64,000 nt of DNA from WLMZ01 sp031367435 (lineage in GTDB: Bacteria; Actinomycetota; Acidimicrobiia; Acidimicrobiales; Ilumatobacteraceae), in assembly GCA_031367435.1 (NCBI GenBank), contig JANLPV010000018.1:12712-76711 (forward strand), given 5' to 3'. A model generated the notes under the pieces. That model was not told the origin of the DNA. It did not search any database and was given only the letters and a program-made list of their open reading frames with translations. How positions within the stretch are numbered: position 1 is the stretch's first letter; each line of letters opens with the position of its first letter. Shown piece after piece: positions 56,036-64,000 of the stretch. A program made the translations under genes and the position numbers.

Positions 56036-56450
56036 TACCCCGGTCCCGAAGAGCAGCTCACGTTCTGCCGCCATACAGCTGGCGAGGCGTAGCGCGCAAT
56101 GGGTGGCCGCATGCGCCGCGCTGCTCGTGGGATATTCGCCGAGCCACAACCAGTGGATACCGACTTTGCGACTCGCACTCCACATACCGTTCTCGCTGTT
56201 GAAGCGCACCTGTGAGGTTCGTGGTCTGCGATTGACAGTGGCTCCTCTGAGCCGGAGGTCTTTGTCGTGCATCGCCCTTCCTCTTGTTCGATCCACCTAC
56301 TAGCCAATGGGGCTAACTCTGACTGCCCGATAGACCTACGACTAGAGGCTTTGGTCCTCTTTTGTGGAGGAACTCTCTGGCGCAACCGGCGCAGTGCATC
56401 GAGGCCGCGGCGCTGCACGTCTCACACGCGCCGTGCGCTACGGTGCCCTC

Positions 56451-56972
56451 ATGCGTGCGCGCTCTACCATGATTTGCTGTGTGTTGATTGTTGGCGGTGC
56501 CGGCTGCACCACGTCATCGTCGGCCGAGCATGTGCCGAACCCGTCGACGTTATCCACGGGCCCAAAGGTCGCTGCCGCGGCAACGACTACGACGGCCAAA
56601 GGTACGCGTGTTGTGCAGGGTTACCTGGTCGGCCCCGGTGCCGACCTTGCCAAGGCCCAATTGGCCGGAGCAGATCTCGCAGAAGCCGATCTCACGGGCG
56701 CAGATCTCACCGGAGCTGACCTCACAAAGGCCAAGCTCGCCGGTGCCAACCTCAGCGGAGCCAAGCTCAACGGAGCTGATCTCTCTCACGCAGGTCTACC
56801 GTCGGCCAATCTCACCGGCGCCGACCTCACCGGCGCAAAACTGATCGGCGCCGATGTGTCAAAGGCGCACATGGACAATGCAATCCTGGCAATGGCCGAC
56901 CTCACCGGAGCGAATACGTATCGCGCTGACTTCAAAGGTGCCACGATGCCGAACGGATCAATCCACGGCTGA
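56451..56972 (+). CDS. Pentapeptide-repeat lipoprotein
   Basis: 173 residues. Lipoprotein signal (MICCVLIVGGAGCTT) followed by a Thr/Ser-rich linker and then about 19 consecutive A(D/N)LXX repeats (ADLAEADLTGADLTGADLTK and so on), which fold as a right-handed quadrilateral beta-helix. Exported pentapeptide proteins are uncommon compared with cytoplasmic gyrase-protecting ones. TACGGT (56439-56444) ends 6 bases before the ATG (leaderless type). Role unknown; placed between the two multicopper oxidase genes. Confidence 0.87.
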   Translation: MRARSTMICCVLIVGGAGCTTSSSAEHVPNPSTLSTGPKVAAAATTTTAKGTRVVQGYLVGPGADLAKAQLAGADLAEADLTGADLTGADLTKAKLAGANLSGAKLNGADLSHAGLPSANLTGADLTGAKLIGADVSKAHMDNAILAMADLTGANTYRADFKGATMPNGSIHG

Positions 56973-57006
56973 TCCGTGGCTGAGCCTCGCCGCTCGCAAC
57001 GATTGG

Positions 57007-57711
57007 TCAGGCGAGTACAGCCCCTGATGGCACGCTTGACCGTGCGTCATCGAGCGTGCGTCTTGCGGACCGCTTGGGTAACCACAATTGACCACCGCGA
57101 ATGGCGAGCACCCAGAGCACCAACACCATGTTGGTGAGCAACATCTTGAAGCTGGCAAGTTTGATGCCGCGCAGGTGAGCCAACAACGTCTGCCGCTTGG
57201 CAGAGCACAGCATGTTGCAGGTACCTGGCGTGTCGGCAGGCGCTGTCCCAGACGCTGAGGCGATGGTGTCGTGAACGTGGCTCGAGTGCAAGAAGGTGAG
57301 CTGCTGAGCTTGGAGGTGATAGTCGTAGGCAGCGCTCGCTGTGAGCTGCGCCACGCCAACACCTGTCGTGATCGCCACAACCAGCGCCACACTTGCGGCA
57401 AGCTTCCAGCGGCTGTGTGCAAACCAGCGACGGGTCAGAGCCAAACCGACGACGACGCCGACTGCAATGAGCGGCAACATGATGGTCGAATCGCGCCACC
57501 AGCTGTGAAACGGCTCCTGGCTACGCGAGATTGCCCCGACAGCGCCTTGCAGTGATGTGAACCAGAAGCCATCTGCATAGGCGATGAGGATTGCGAACAA
57601 CCCAACCGTTAGCCATGAGAGCGACAGGCCACGTAGGTAAGCGAACCGACGCGCCCCGGTGTCGGAGATATCGCTGTCGGCCTGCGGGTTCTCGGTGTGG
57701 GGGGTTTCCAT
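57007..57711 (-). CDS. Four-helix membrane protein with a His/Cys-containing outer loop
   Basis: 234 residues. Four hydrophobic helices at about 27-48, 76-95, 105-125 and 186-205. The large loop between helices 3 and 4 carries several potential metal ligands: YDYHLQAQQLTFLHSSHVHD and then GTCNMLCSAKRQTLLAH. It follows MCO2 on minus after a strong hairpin. I do not recognise the family. A role in delivering copper or electrons to the adjacent oxidase is possible but only inferred from position and His content. Start ATG 57711 has AAGGA upstream. Confidence 0.68.
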   Translation of the reverse strand: METPHTENPQADSDISDTGARRFAYLRGLSLSWLTVGLFAILIAYADGFWFTSLQGAVGAISRSQEPFHSWWRDSTIMLPLIAVGVVVGLALTRRWFAHSRWKLAASVALVVAITTGVGVAQLTASAAYDYHLQAQQLTFLHSSHVHDTIASASGTAPADTPGTCNMLCSAKRQTLLAHLRGIKLASFKMLLTNMVLVLWVLAIRGGQLWLPKRSARRTLDDARSSVPSGAVLA

Positions 57712-57744
57712 CTTCGTCCATCCTTCGCGTTCAAAACACAACGA

Positions 57745-57773
57745 GCTTGCCCCCGTCATCGACGGGGGCAAGC
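57745..57773 (-). terminator. Hairpin downstream of MCO2
   Basis: 13-bp perfect inverted repeat GCTTGCCCCCGTC / GACGGGGGCAAGC with a 3-nt loop, followed on minus by TCGTTGTGTTTT. It lies 57 bases after the MCO2 stop and upstream of the four-helix membrane gene, so it probably ends or weakens the MCO2 transcript. Confidence 0.75.
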
Positions 57774-57829
57774 CTGCGGGCATCGGCGGCCGGTCATGGG
57801 AGTACCGGCTCGCCGAGTTGTTACATCTG

Positions 57830-60019
57830 TTATGGCGTAATTTCCCAGCCGAACATCATGGCGTGATCCTCGTGCGCCAAGTTGTGGCAGTGGGCTACGT
57901 ACGGACCGACGAAGTCTCGGAAGTATCGACCGATGATCACGGACTCGCTCGGGTCAAGCGCCACCAGGTCTTCTTTCGAGGTGTCGTCTGGATGGCCGGT
58001 GCTGCCGTTGAGTGCCAGTTTGCCGTTACGCATAAGCGTGCGATGCTCTTCCATGTGGAGGTGGAAGGGATGCACCCAGCCGCCACCGCCATTGCGGATC
58101 TCCCACACGTTGTAGCTGTTCAGCTTCTGCGCTGCGAGCTGCTTCTTGCCGAGGTTGTTTTGGAGGCTGGTCGAACTGACCGTTGGGTCGAATGGAACGC
58201 CGTTGATCATCCACTCCGTCTCGCCGCCGGCGCTGCCGCGTTGGACCTCGAAGATCATGCGATTGTCGAGCATGCTCTGCCAGTTGGAAGGCACCGCAGG
58301 AAGCGCACGCATGGCCTGTGGAATGACGCTGTTGTCGGGCTCGTCAGCGGTTGGCAGATCGCCGATGATGATCTTGATCATTGGTATCTTGTACGCCGGG
58401 TCCGAACCAAAGCGTGACGAGTTCGTCCACATCCGGCCGTTCGGCATCTTCATCACGTTTGTGAGGTAGATCACGTCGCCCTTGTGGGTGGGCGTGCCGT
58501 CCTGGTACTTCGTGAAGTCAATGATGACCTCGCGACGCTTGGCCGGCCACAGTTCGAATGAGTCGCGAGGGATTGGGACAGGCAACAAGCCGCCATCGGA
58601 TGCGATCTCGGTGAACTTCATGCACTGCTGCGCATCTGGAATGCGGTACTGCCCTTCCAGTTCGTCGCCGGCGTAACCGAGCGAGGCTGCCGTCTTCGGG
58701 CCGTTCGTGGAGCTCATCAGCTTGAACTCATAAATGCGGGCGATCGAGCAGTCGAGGAACCGGAAGCGGTACTTGCGGCGCTTAACCTCAAGCACGGGGT
58801 AGGCCGTGCCGTTGACTGTGAAGATGTCACCGACGAAGCCGTGGTTCGGGAAGTGCTTGAAGAAGGTCTTGCCCCACCATTCGGGGTGCGTGCCGGGGTT
58901 CTTAGCGAGTGGGAACTCGGCATCGTGGATGTCGTGGTGCGTCGTGACACCATCGTCAAGGCGGCAGTCGTAGAAGGCAAGAGGGATGTCGTACTTGACG
59001 TCGAACGAGCCATCTGCATTGTTCGTGCGAATGCCGGGGAGACGGAACCCCTTGGTTTCGTCGCCCATGTCGAGGCTGTTCTTCGGGTCGTAGATCGGGA
59101 AGAGGCCGACCATGCCCTTGTACACATTTGAACCCGTCTGATCCATGCGGTGATCGTGAAACCAGAAGAAGCTCTGCTTCTCGGCGTCGTCGCCACCGGC
59201 GGGCCAGTTCAGATAGAGGTTGTCGCACCACTGACCTGGCGAGTAGCCGAGATTCTTGGGGCCGTAATTCAGGGCGTAGTGCGGGTTGCCGTCGCTCTCA
59301 GGCGCGGTGTGACCGTTGTGCAGGTGGGTGAGGAACGTCCAATCAGGCGCACCGAAGTCCTGGCGGTCGAGGCCGAGTGGGTTCTGGTCGAGGTGGTTCT
59401 CGAAACGTACAAGCGCCGGCTTGCCATACTCGGCGTTGATCATCGGGCCGGGAAACGTGCCATTGAAACCATAGATCGTGCTCTGTGGCAAGGTACGCAC
59501 AGTGCCCGCTGCGTAGGTCCTACCCGCCGAGTCATACGACACGGTTGGCTGGCCCTGCGAGTTGATCGGCAGCACCTGCGATGTAGTGAAGCTGTGCTGG
59601 TTCACCTCAATCTTGAGTCGGTAGACCACAGGATCCTGCAGCCACATCTGATGCCGCTCATTGCTGATTGAGTTCTGCTGACCCACGCCCGGTCCTGGGG
59701 GGGACTTCCAAGCCGAGTATTCGATCTTGGAGATCGGGGCCAGAGCCTTAGGGATCGGCAGCGCATCACTGAAGGGCGAGATGATCAGCGGGCTGGTGGG
59801 GAAGGCTTCGGCGTAGACCGAGTCGGAGAAGGCAATCGACTCGTTCTCGAAGAGACCGTTCGCCGACAGCAGGCCCTTGCGGCGTAGTTCGGGGACGATC
59901 AGCGAGCTGGTGCTACCGACGGCAAGAGCCGCGGCGCCGGCTGCGCCAAATTTTAGAAACGTTCGGCGACGAAGCTTGTCGTCATCGATGGGTTGTTCAT
60001 TGCTCAGCTGCTGAGACAT
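57830..60019 (-). CDS. Tat-exported multicopper oxidase, CotA/PhsA type (MCO2)
   Basis: 729 residues. A twin-arginine signal (RRRTFLKFGAAGAAALAVG) implies export in folded form. Copper ligands: HLHNGH (~236), WFHDHRMDQT (~288), VHPFHLHMEEH (~651) and the T1/T3 motif HCHNLAHEDHAMMFGW (~715) with Met as axial ligand. Layout resembles spore-coat CotA, bilirubin oxidase and phenoxazinone synthase, which oxidise phenolics and, in several cases, Mn(II). The substrate is unknown. It lies in the same region as MCO1, which is of a different multicopper oxidase lineage. Confidence 0.92.
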   Translation of the reverse strand: MSQQLSNEQPIDDDKLRRRTFLKFGAAGAAALAVGSTSSLIVPELRRKGLLSANGLFENESIAFSDSVYAEAFPTSPLIISPFSDALPIPKALAPISKIEYSAWKSPPGPGVGQQNSISNERHQMWLQDPVVYRLKIEVNQHSFTTSQVLPINSQGQPTVSYDSAGRTYAAGTVRTLPQSTIYGFNGTFPGPMINAEYGKPALVRFENHLDQNPLGLDRQDFGAPDWTFLTHLHNGHTAPESDGNPHYALNYGPKNLGYSPGQWCDNLYLNWPAGGDDAEKQSFFWFHDHRMDQTGSNVYKGMVGLFPIYDPKNSLDMGDETKGFRLPGIRTNNADGSFDVKYDIPLAFYDCRLDDGVTTHHDIHDAEFPLAKNPGTHPEWWGKTFFKHFPNHGFVGDIFTVNGTAYPVLEVKRRKYRFRFLDCSIARIYEFKLMSSTNGPKTAASLGYAGDELEGQYRIPDAQQCMKFTEIASDGGLLPVPIPRDSFELWPAKRREVIIDFTKYQDGTPTHKGDVIYLTNVMKMPNGRMWTNSSRFGSDPAYKIPMIKIIIGDLPTADEPDNSVIPQAMRALPAVPSNWQSMLDNRMIFEVQRGSAGGETEWMINGVPFDPTVSSTSLQNNLGKKQLAAQKLNSYNVWEIRNGGGGWVHPFHLHMEEHRTLMRNGKLALNGSTGHPDDTSKEDLVALDPSESVIIGRYFRDFVGPYVAHCHNLAHEDHAMMFGWEITP

Positions 60020-60101
60020 TCTGAGGTCCGGCCTTTCATCAAGGTCAACCCCGTGGCGACCTTGTACTCTCAGGCAGTGTGGGCGTTCTTCTCAACTTCT
60101 T

Positions 60102-60121
60102 CAATGAACCATTAGTGCTAC
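60102..60121. promoter_or_regulatory. Shared upstream motif, copy near MCO2
   Basis: CAATGAACCATTAGTGCTAC, 83-102 bases upstream of the MCO2 start, with 15 of 20 identities to 55836-55855 upstream of MCO1. A TAGT-GCT-ACTA dyad overlaps its right end. Confidence 0.4.
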
Positions 60122-60182
60122 TACCTGCACGGCATCACTGTCGAAAACTGGGTGTACCAAGGTCGTACGTCTGATGGTGCGT

Positions 60183-60261
60183 CACGCTGACGGCGAGCAC
60201 GCTGACGGCGAGCATGCTGACGGCGAGCACGCTCACGTGCTTATCGCTCACGTGCTTATCG
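60183..60261. repeat. Two sets of 15-bp tandem repeats upstream of MCO2
   Basis: cacgctgacggcgag occurs three times (60183-60227, one mismatch) and ctcacgtgcttatcg twice (60232-60261). Unit length 15 keeps one frame open: a short plus-strand frame from 60174 would read HADGEHADGEHADGEHAHV. It has no ribosome site that I can see and its later part overlaps the gene at 60364 on the other strand, so I do not call it a gene. The rest of 60020-60363 shows only promoter-like DNA. Confidence 0.8.
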
Positions 60262-60363
60262 CTCATCATCTCGGGCAACAAACGTCAAGCGATTGTCAAC
60301 ACAATGGCATCACAACACTGTGGTCGGAAGCGGGCGGTGGGCGTAGGTCCTTGCGCCAAAGCG

Positions 60364-60999
60364 TTAACGAGGAAGCGTGTAGGTGTTTTCGAGCTCGTCT
60401 TGCAGGACCGTTGCGATGCTCGCGCTCGTATCGACAATGAGGTCCTCATTGAGCACGCGGGCGCGGTACGACCAACCCTTTGGAAGCTCGAGTCGGTCGC
60501 CGAGCGCACCGAGATCGTGCTGAGTCAACGTTGGATCTACTCCGATGCAGTAGGCCTGCATCACGTAGGCCAATCCATCGGGATTCACCAATTCAAACAC
60601 GGGCTTACCGGCATCGAAAAAGAACACGGCACCGCGATTGACATGGCGTTCTGCATACGGCTGAGTGGACGGATTTGCGCCAAGGTCGACGGTCGCGATT
60701 CGACGCATTTGGATGCCGTTGAAGTCACGAAACACGGGATCAACCACGGCAACCTTTTGTCCCAGCCCATCGAGCATCCAGTAACGCGGCCCATTGAGCT
60801 TTACCATCACCGCGCCCATTTCGGCGGCAATGACGGCGGCGTCGAGTGTTTGCCAGAGCTCTTGCGGACAATCGTCCAACATTTGGGTGCCGTAGACGTC
60901 GGCCTGCAAACCGTCGTCGCGAAGATATGCCGCCAACACCTCGCCGTAGCGGACGCCGCACATATCGGAGATGAGGCGTGGTGCGATGTCGCTCGTCAT
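60364..60999 (-). CDS. Conserved protein of unknown function
   Basis: 211 residues from ATG 60999 (AAGGAA ribosome site). Typical stretches are LNGPRYWMLDGLGQK, DLGANPSTQPYAERHVNRG-AVFFF, YVMQAYCIGVDPTLTQHDL and the ending VLQDELENTYTLP, which I recall from a widespread uncharacterised bacterial family. No signal peptide or membrane segment. Neither catalytic motif nor cofactor site is recognisable. It lies between MCO2 and the P450 gene on the same strand as both. Confidence 0.8.
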   Translation of the reverse strand: MTSDIAPRLISDMCGVRYGEVLAAYLRDDGLQADVYGTQMLDDCPQELWQTLDAAVIAAEMGAVMVKLNGPRYWMLDGLGQKVAVVDPVFRDFNGIQMRRIATVDLGANPSTQPYAERHVNRGAVFFFDAGKPVFELVNPDGLAYVMQAYCIGVDPTLTQHDLGALGDRLELPKGWSYRARVLNEDLIVDTSASIATVLQDELENTYTLPR

Positions 61000-61126
61000 G
61001 TTTGCGGTTCCTTCGTACTCGGGTCTGCTGGAAACAACTACTGGCACAAACTATGTCAGAACATACAGTAGCGCCGGCCGGACCCTCGTAGCTCACTCAA
61101 ACCTTCGACCACATCCGCTCGGTCAC

Positions 61127-62884
61127 CTACGCGTAACGAAGCAGTACCTCCGCACGCATCGTGTCGGCAAGGGTCGGCGACGCGTCGAAAATACCTTGCA
61201 GCAGTTCGCGAGAAATGGCGTAGGTAATCATGTGCGAGGTTGCTGTCACCGAGGCCGCGCGCGGTGCGCCAAGCACCAAGCCGCGTTCGCCGACCACGTC
61301 GTCAGCTCCAACTACCCCACGGACTGTTCCCCCCATGAGGACATTGGCTTCTCCGGTCGCGATGACGTAGCAATCGGGTGCCTCTGCCCCCTCAACGCAC
61401 AGCTGTTCACCCGGATCGAACGAGATGGTGTACGCGGTCGCTGCAAGCGTGGCGAGCTCGTCGTTGGTACACGGACGAAAGAAGGGCACGCGTTGCAACA
61501 CAGCAATCCGGGCGCGTCGCTCGACGTCGTCGAGTTCGGGCGGCTGCTCATCAAGTTGAAGCCGATACGCCGCGCGCCACTGTGCGTCATCGCCTGCCGG
61601 ACGCGCTGTCAACGGCGCGTGCGAACTGGGCATCGCGGGCATCTTCAAGCGCACCGAGCTTGGAGCGCGCAACGTGAGTCGGTCGCGGTGCGGCGAGACT
61701 TCTCCGTCGATCTCAAAGGTGGAGAAACGTTGGGCCAGCTTGCGAAACACCACCTCGGTCTCCATACGGGCGAGGGGTGCACCAAGGCAGAAATGCGCGC
61801 CACCACCGAAGGTGAGTGGCTGAATTTGGGTGCGGGTGAAATCGATTTGATCAGGATTGTCATATCGCGCCGGATCGCGATTGGCCGCGCCGAGCATGAT
61901 GAACACTCCCCTGCCAGCCGGCACGGTGACGCCGCCAAACTTGAGATCGACGGTCGCAAATCTGTTCGCAAGTTGGATAGTGCCATCATGGCGCAGCAGT
62001 TCATCGGCCACATTCGTCGACAACTCCGGCTGAGCGCGTAATACATCCATCTGTTCGGGTTGCGACAACAGCGACAGCACGCCGTTGCCAATGAGATTGG
62101 TGGTGGTCTCGAAGCCGGCAAGGAACAGCAGCGACGACAACGTGTTCAGTTCCTCGTTCGTGAGGTGATCGGCCTCGCCGTCAGCTTGCGCCTCGCGGGC
62201 ATCGAGCACGATCAGACGACTCAGCAGATCGTCTTGTGGTTCGATTCGCCGGCGTTCGATGAGAGCATCGAAGTACGCGTTGCACCTGAGCACAGCCGCG
62301 TCGGCGGCTTCGAGCATGGCTGGGGTTGCAGCGACTTCGAACACTCCCGTGAGCGCCTGGGTCAACTCGCGAAACTGTGGACGGTCCTCGGGCGGCACGC
62401 CCAGCACTGTGCCAATGACCGAGATGGGAAGCACGAACGCGAACTCGTCCATCAACTCGCCAACGTCGCCCTGCACGAGCGAATCAAGGAGATCGTCGAC
62501 GAGCCGTTCTACCTGTGGTCGCAGCGATTCGACGATGCGCGGCGTGAACTCGCGCACCACGAGACGGCGCAGACGGGTGTGCTCGGGGCTGTCGAGGTTC
62601 AGCAGCAAGCGGCTCGCCCACTGCAGAATTGGACGACTACGCCAGCCAGGGGCGCGCACATCAAGCGATTCGGTGAAGTGCTTCTGCAGCCGCGGGTCGC
62701 GTAACGCACCTTTGCAATCTTCGTATCGCGTGAGGATCCATGTCTGCAGCGTCTCGCTGAAGAACACGGGCTCGAGCTCACGCAGTTGGTGATACAGCGG
62801 ATACGGATTGGCCCTGCCCTCTGGTGTGAGGAACAACTCACGGACAACCGCCTCAGCGGCCTCATTGCGGGCAACGGTGTCCAT
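61127..62884 (-). CDS. Cytochrome P450 fused to a C-terminal cyclic-nucleotide-binding domain
   Basis: 585 residues. Residues ~1-410 are a complete bacterial P450: I-helix LFLAGFETTTNLIGNG, the ELLR pair of the K helix, and haem-binding FGGGAHFCLGAPLARME with the Cys near 365. After a linker, residues ~440-570 form a Crp-like cNMP-binding domain: VPFFRPCTNDELATLAATAY, GEQLCVEGAEAPDCYVIATG and the phosphate-binding cassette DVVGERGLVLGAPRAASVTA. No DNA-binding helix-turn-helix follows. The frame is continuous, with no break between domains. This suggests hydroxylase activity tuned by cAMP, cGMP or a similar ligand. ATG 62884 has AGG at 8 nt; it ends with TAG. Confidence 0.93.
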   Translation of the reverse strand: MDTVARNEAAEAVVRELFLTPEGRANPYPLYHQLRELEPVFFSETLQTWILTRYEDCKGALRDPRLQKHFTESLDVRAPGWRSRPILQWASRLLLNLDSPEHTRLRRLVVREFTPRIVESLRPQVERLVDDLLDSLVQGDVGELMDEFAFVLPISVIGTVLGVPPEDRPQFRELTQALTGVFEVAATPAMLEAADAAVLRCNAYFDALIERRRIEPQDDLLSRLIVLDAREAQADGEADHLTNEELNTLSSLLFLAGFETTTNLIGNGVLSLLSQPEQMDVLRAQPELSTNVADELLRHDGTIQLANRFATVDLKFGGVTVPAGRGVFIMLGAANRDPARYDNPDQIDFTRTQIQPLTFGGGAHFCLGAPLARMETEVVFRKLAQRFSTFEIDGEVSPHRDRLTLRAPSSVRLKMPAMPSSHAPLTARPAGDDAQWRAAYRLQLDEQPPELDDVERRARIAVLQRVPFFRPCTNDELATLAATAYTISFDPGEQLCVEGAEAPDCYVIATGEANVLMGGTVRGVVGADDVVGERGLVLGAPRAASVTATSHMITYAISRELLQGIFDASPTLADTMRAEVLLRYA

Positions 62885-63143
62885 CGGTGGCACCTACTTT
62901 CCACCCCGCCCCCAGCGAGATGCCGACGAAGGTAACACGAATCGATCCTGGGGTCTGACGGGCGTACACCTGCACGGGGCGGGCCTTTGTCAGCGAACCT
63001 TCATGTTCCCCACGATGCGCGTCGAAATCAATGCGTCGATCACACATTGATCACACTTTCACCACGGCGACCTCATTGATCGAGACGACGGTGAGCGCAT
63101 CAGATCGGGCACCAGCCCGAACACCACCCCCAAAGGAAGCAAG

Positions 63144-63836
63144 ATGAACACCAAGCACACCATCACTGCAATCAGCGTCGGTCTCGTCGGCATACTCGCG
63201 TTCGCGGGCACGGCGTCGGCGACGCGACCCACCGGCGACCTCTCTGCCGCAAAGGCAAAGTGCGATGCCGCAGTTGCACAACGCACCACAGAGATCGACA
63301 AGCTCACGACCCGAGCGAACAGCGCGAAGAACCTGACCGCCGATCATCACGCCACCATCAACAGCTTCCTCTCGACGAGCCGATCGGGTCTTGTCGATCT
63401 GCAGGCAAAGATCGACGCCGACACCGATGCCGCAACATTGAAGACCGATTGCCAGAACGTGGCGTCTGTGTTCCGAGTGTTCGCACTGCGTTCGCCACAA
63501 GTGCACCTCGCGATCGTGGGTGACCGCGAAGCTGCGGTACTCGCGTACGGCAACGGGCTTGTCACAAAGCTTGACGTCGCGATTCAGAAGGCGGCCGCCA
63601 ATGGCAAGGACGTCACGGATGCCACGATGAAGCTCGTGGATCTCAATGCCAAGCTTGCAGATGCAACTTCTTTGCTCAGCGGTGTTGTCGACACAGAATT
63701 GGCGCTCACGCCTGATCAGTGGAATGCCGACCACAACGTGCTCAGCACAACGACCACCGCGCTGCGAACTGCTCAGCAAGACCTCCTCGCCGCCCTCGCC
63801 GACGGCCAGGCCATCGTCGCTGATCTGAAGGCATGA
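63144..63836 (+). CDS. Secreted helical protein of unknown function
   Basis: 230 residues. Sec signal peptide (ITAISVGLVGILAFAGTASA) followed by an almost wholly helical, Ala-rich mature part (SAAKAKCDAAVAQRTTEIDK and similar). Two Cys residues in the mature part could form one disulfide. AAAGGAAGCAAG precedes the ATG. It overlaps the next gene or ends just before it, so the two probably form an operon of exported proteins. The 62885-63143 gap upstream is promoter DNA for this gene and the divergent P450; it contains a GATCACAC direct repeat. Confidence 0.82.
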   Translation: MNTKHTITAISVGLVGILAFAGTASATRPTGDLSAAKAKCDAAVAQRTTEIDKLTTRANSAKNLTADHHATINSFLSTSRSGLVDLQAKIDADTDAATLKTDCQNVASVFRVFALRSPQVHLAIVGDREAAVLAYGNGLVTKLDVAIQKAAANGKDVTDATMKLVDLNAKLADATSLLSGVVDTELALTPDQWNADHNVLSTTTTALRTAQQDLLAALADGQAIVADLKA

Positions 63837-63841
63837 TCACC

Positions 63842-64000
63842 ATGAACCACACTGCTACTCATCGGTCCAAAGTCGTACGGGTCACGCTGGGGGTTGCCGC
63901 AAGCATCGGCTTTGCCACGCTCACGGCGTGCGGCAGCACAGCGAAGTCCTCCCAGGAGGTCGACACCGTTGCACCAGCGATCAGCGTCGTATCCGACACG
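63842..64000 (+). CDS. Lipoprotein, 3' end outside the window
   Basis: Only the first 53 residues are visible. A lipoprotein signal (VTLGVAASIGFATLTACGS) is clear, followed by a Ser/Thr/Val-rich linker. ATG 63842 is used; an ATG at 63833 overlapping the preceding stop (ATGA) would add three residues. Function unknown. Confidence 0.78.
   Translation, partial: MNHTATHRSKVVRVTLGVAASIGFATLTACGSTAKSSQEVDTVAPAISVVSDT

Noticed and set aside
55926..56303. 125-codon plus-strand frame between MCO1 and the pentapeptide gene
   Set aside because: No ribosome site, runs through the 16-bp repeats, and the product has no recognisable domain.
60174..60440. 88-codon plus-strand frame beginning with HADGE repeats
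   Set aside because: No ribosome site and its 3' part overlaps the better-supported gene at 60364; kept only as an observation.

Overview
The window is a chromosomal segment of an actinobacterium, most likely of the class Acidimicrobiia. The evidence is: an actinobacterial integration host factor (mIHF), a PriA without a Walker A motif, the order aroQ-pepP-efp-nusB...pyrRBC-carAB-pyrD-mihF-gmk-rpoZ-coaBC-metK-priA, many promoters with a -10 box 6-7 bases before the start codon (leaderless mRNAs), and a C-loop small RNA resembling actinobacterial 6C RNA. I see no rRNA, tRNA, CRISPR array, insertion sequence or prophage. Class-level assignment is inference from gene content.

Layout. 1-7089, mostly minus: pheT (runs off the left edge), pheS (interrupted by an in-frame TAG), a SpoU methyltransferase, rplT-rpmI-infC, a small DUF1844-like gene, an alkyltransferase-like protein, a cold-shock-like protein and hisG. 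7130-32390, minus: one long housekeeping block (HAD-PlsC fusion, aroQ, pepP, efp, nusB, two polytopic membrane proteins, pyrR-pyrB-pyrC-carA-carB-pyrD, mihF, gmk, rpoZ, coaBC, metK, priA, def, fmt, rsmB, mog), broken only by an rsmC-like gene on plus. Many of its genes overlap by 1-4 bases, so they are probably translationally coupled. Its pyr section starts with a PyrR-box hairpin just upstream of the pyrR ribosome site and an intrinsic terminator inside the first codons of pyrR.

32391-50577: a small-RNA gene with three C-loop hairpins spaced exactly 40 nt, a LysR regulator, an acyl-CoA carboxylase carboxyltransferase homologue, citrate synthase, a quinone oxidoreductase, a PEP-mobile-domain protein, a HAD protein, isocitrate dehydrogenase, a cytochrome c lipoprotein, a proline-rich secreted protein, then TauD, acyl-CoA dehydrogenase, alkylsulfatase, EamA transporter, a sigma/anti-sigma pair, an amidohydrolase and an NTF2-like protein.

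50654-64000: an envelope and secretion region. It holds a 1175-residue secreted protein with four IPT/TIG domains, a ceruloplasmin-like multicopper oxidase lipoprotein, a pentapeptide-repeat lipoprotein, a four-helix membrane protein with a His/Cys-rich loop, a Tat-exported CotA/PhsA-type multicopper oxidase, a conserved protein of unknown function, a cytochrome P450 fused to a cyclic-nucleotide-binding domain, a secreted helical protein and the start of a lipoprotein. The two oxidases share a 20-bp upstream motif and could form an extracytoplasmic metal- or phenol-oxidation system.

Main points for a second look: the 6C-like small RNA, the amber codon in pheS, the PyrR box plus intragenic terminator, the P450-cNMP fusion, the multicopper oxidase region, and the non-canonical start codons of infC (ATA) and the SpoU gene (CTG).
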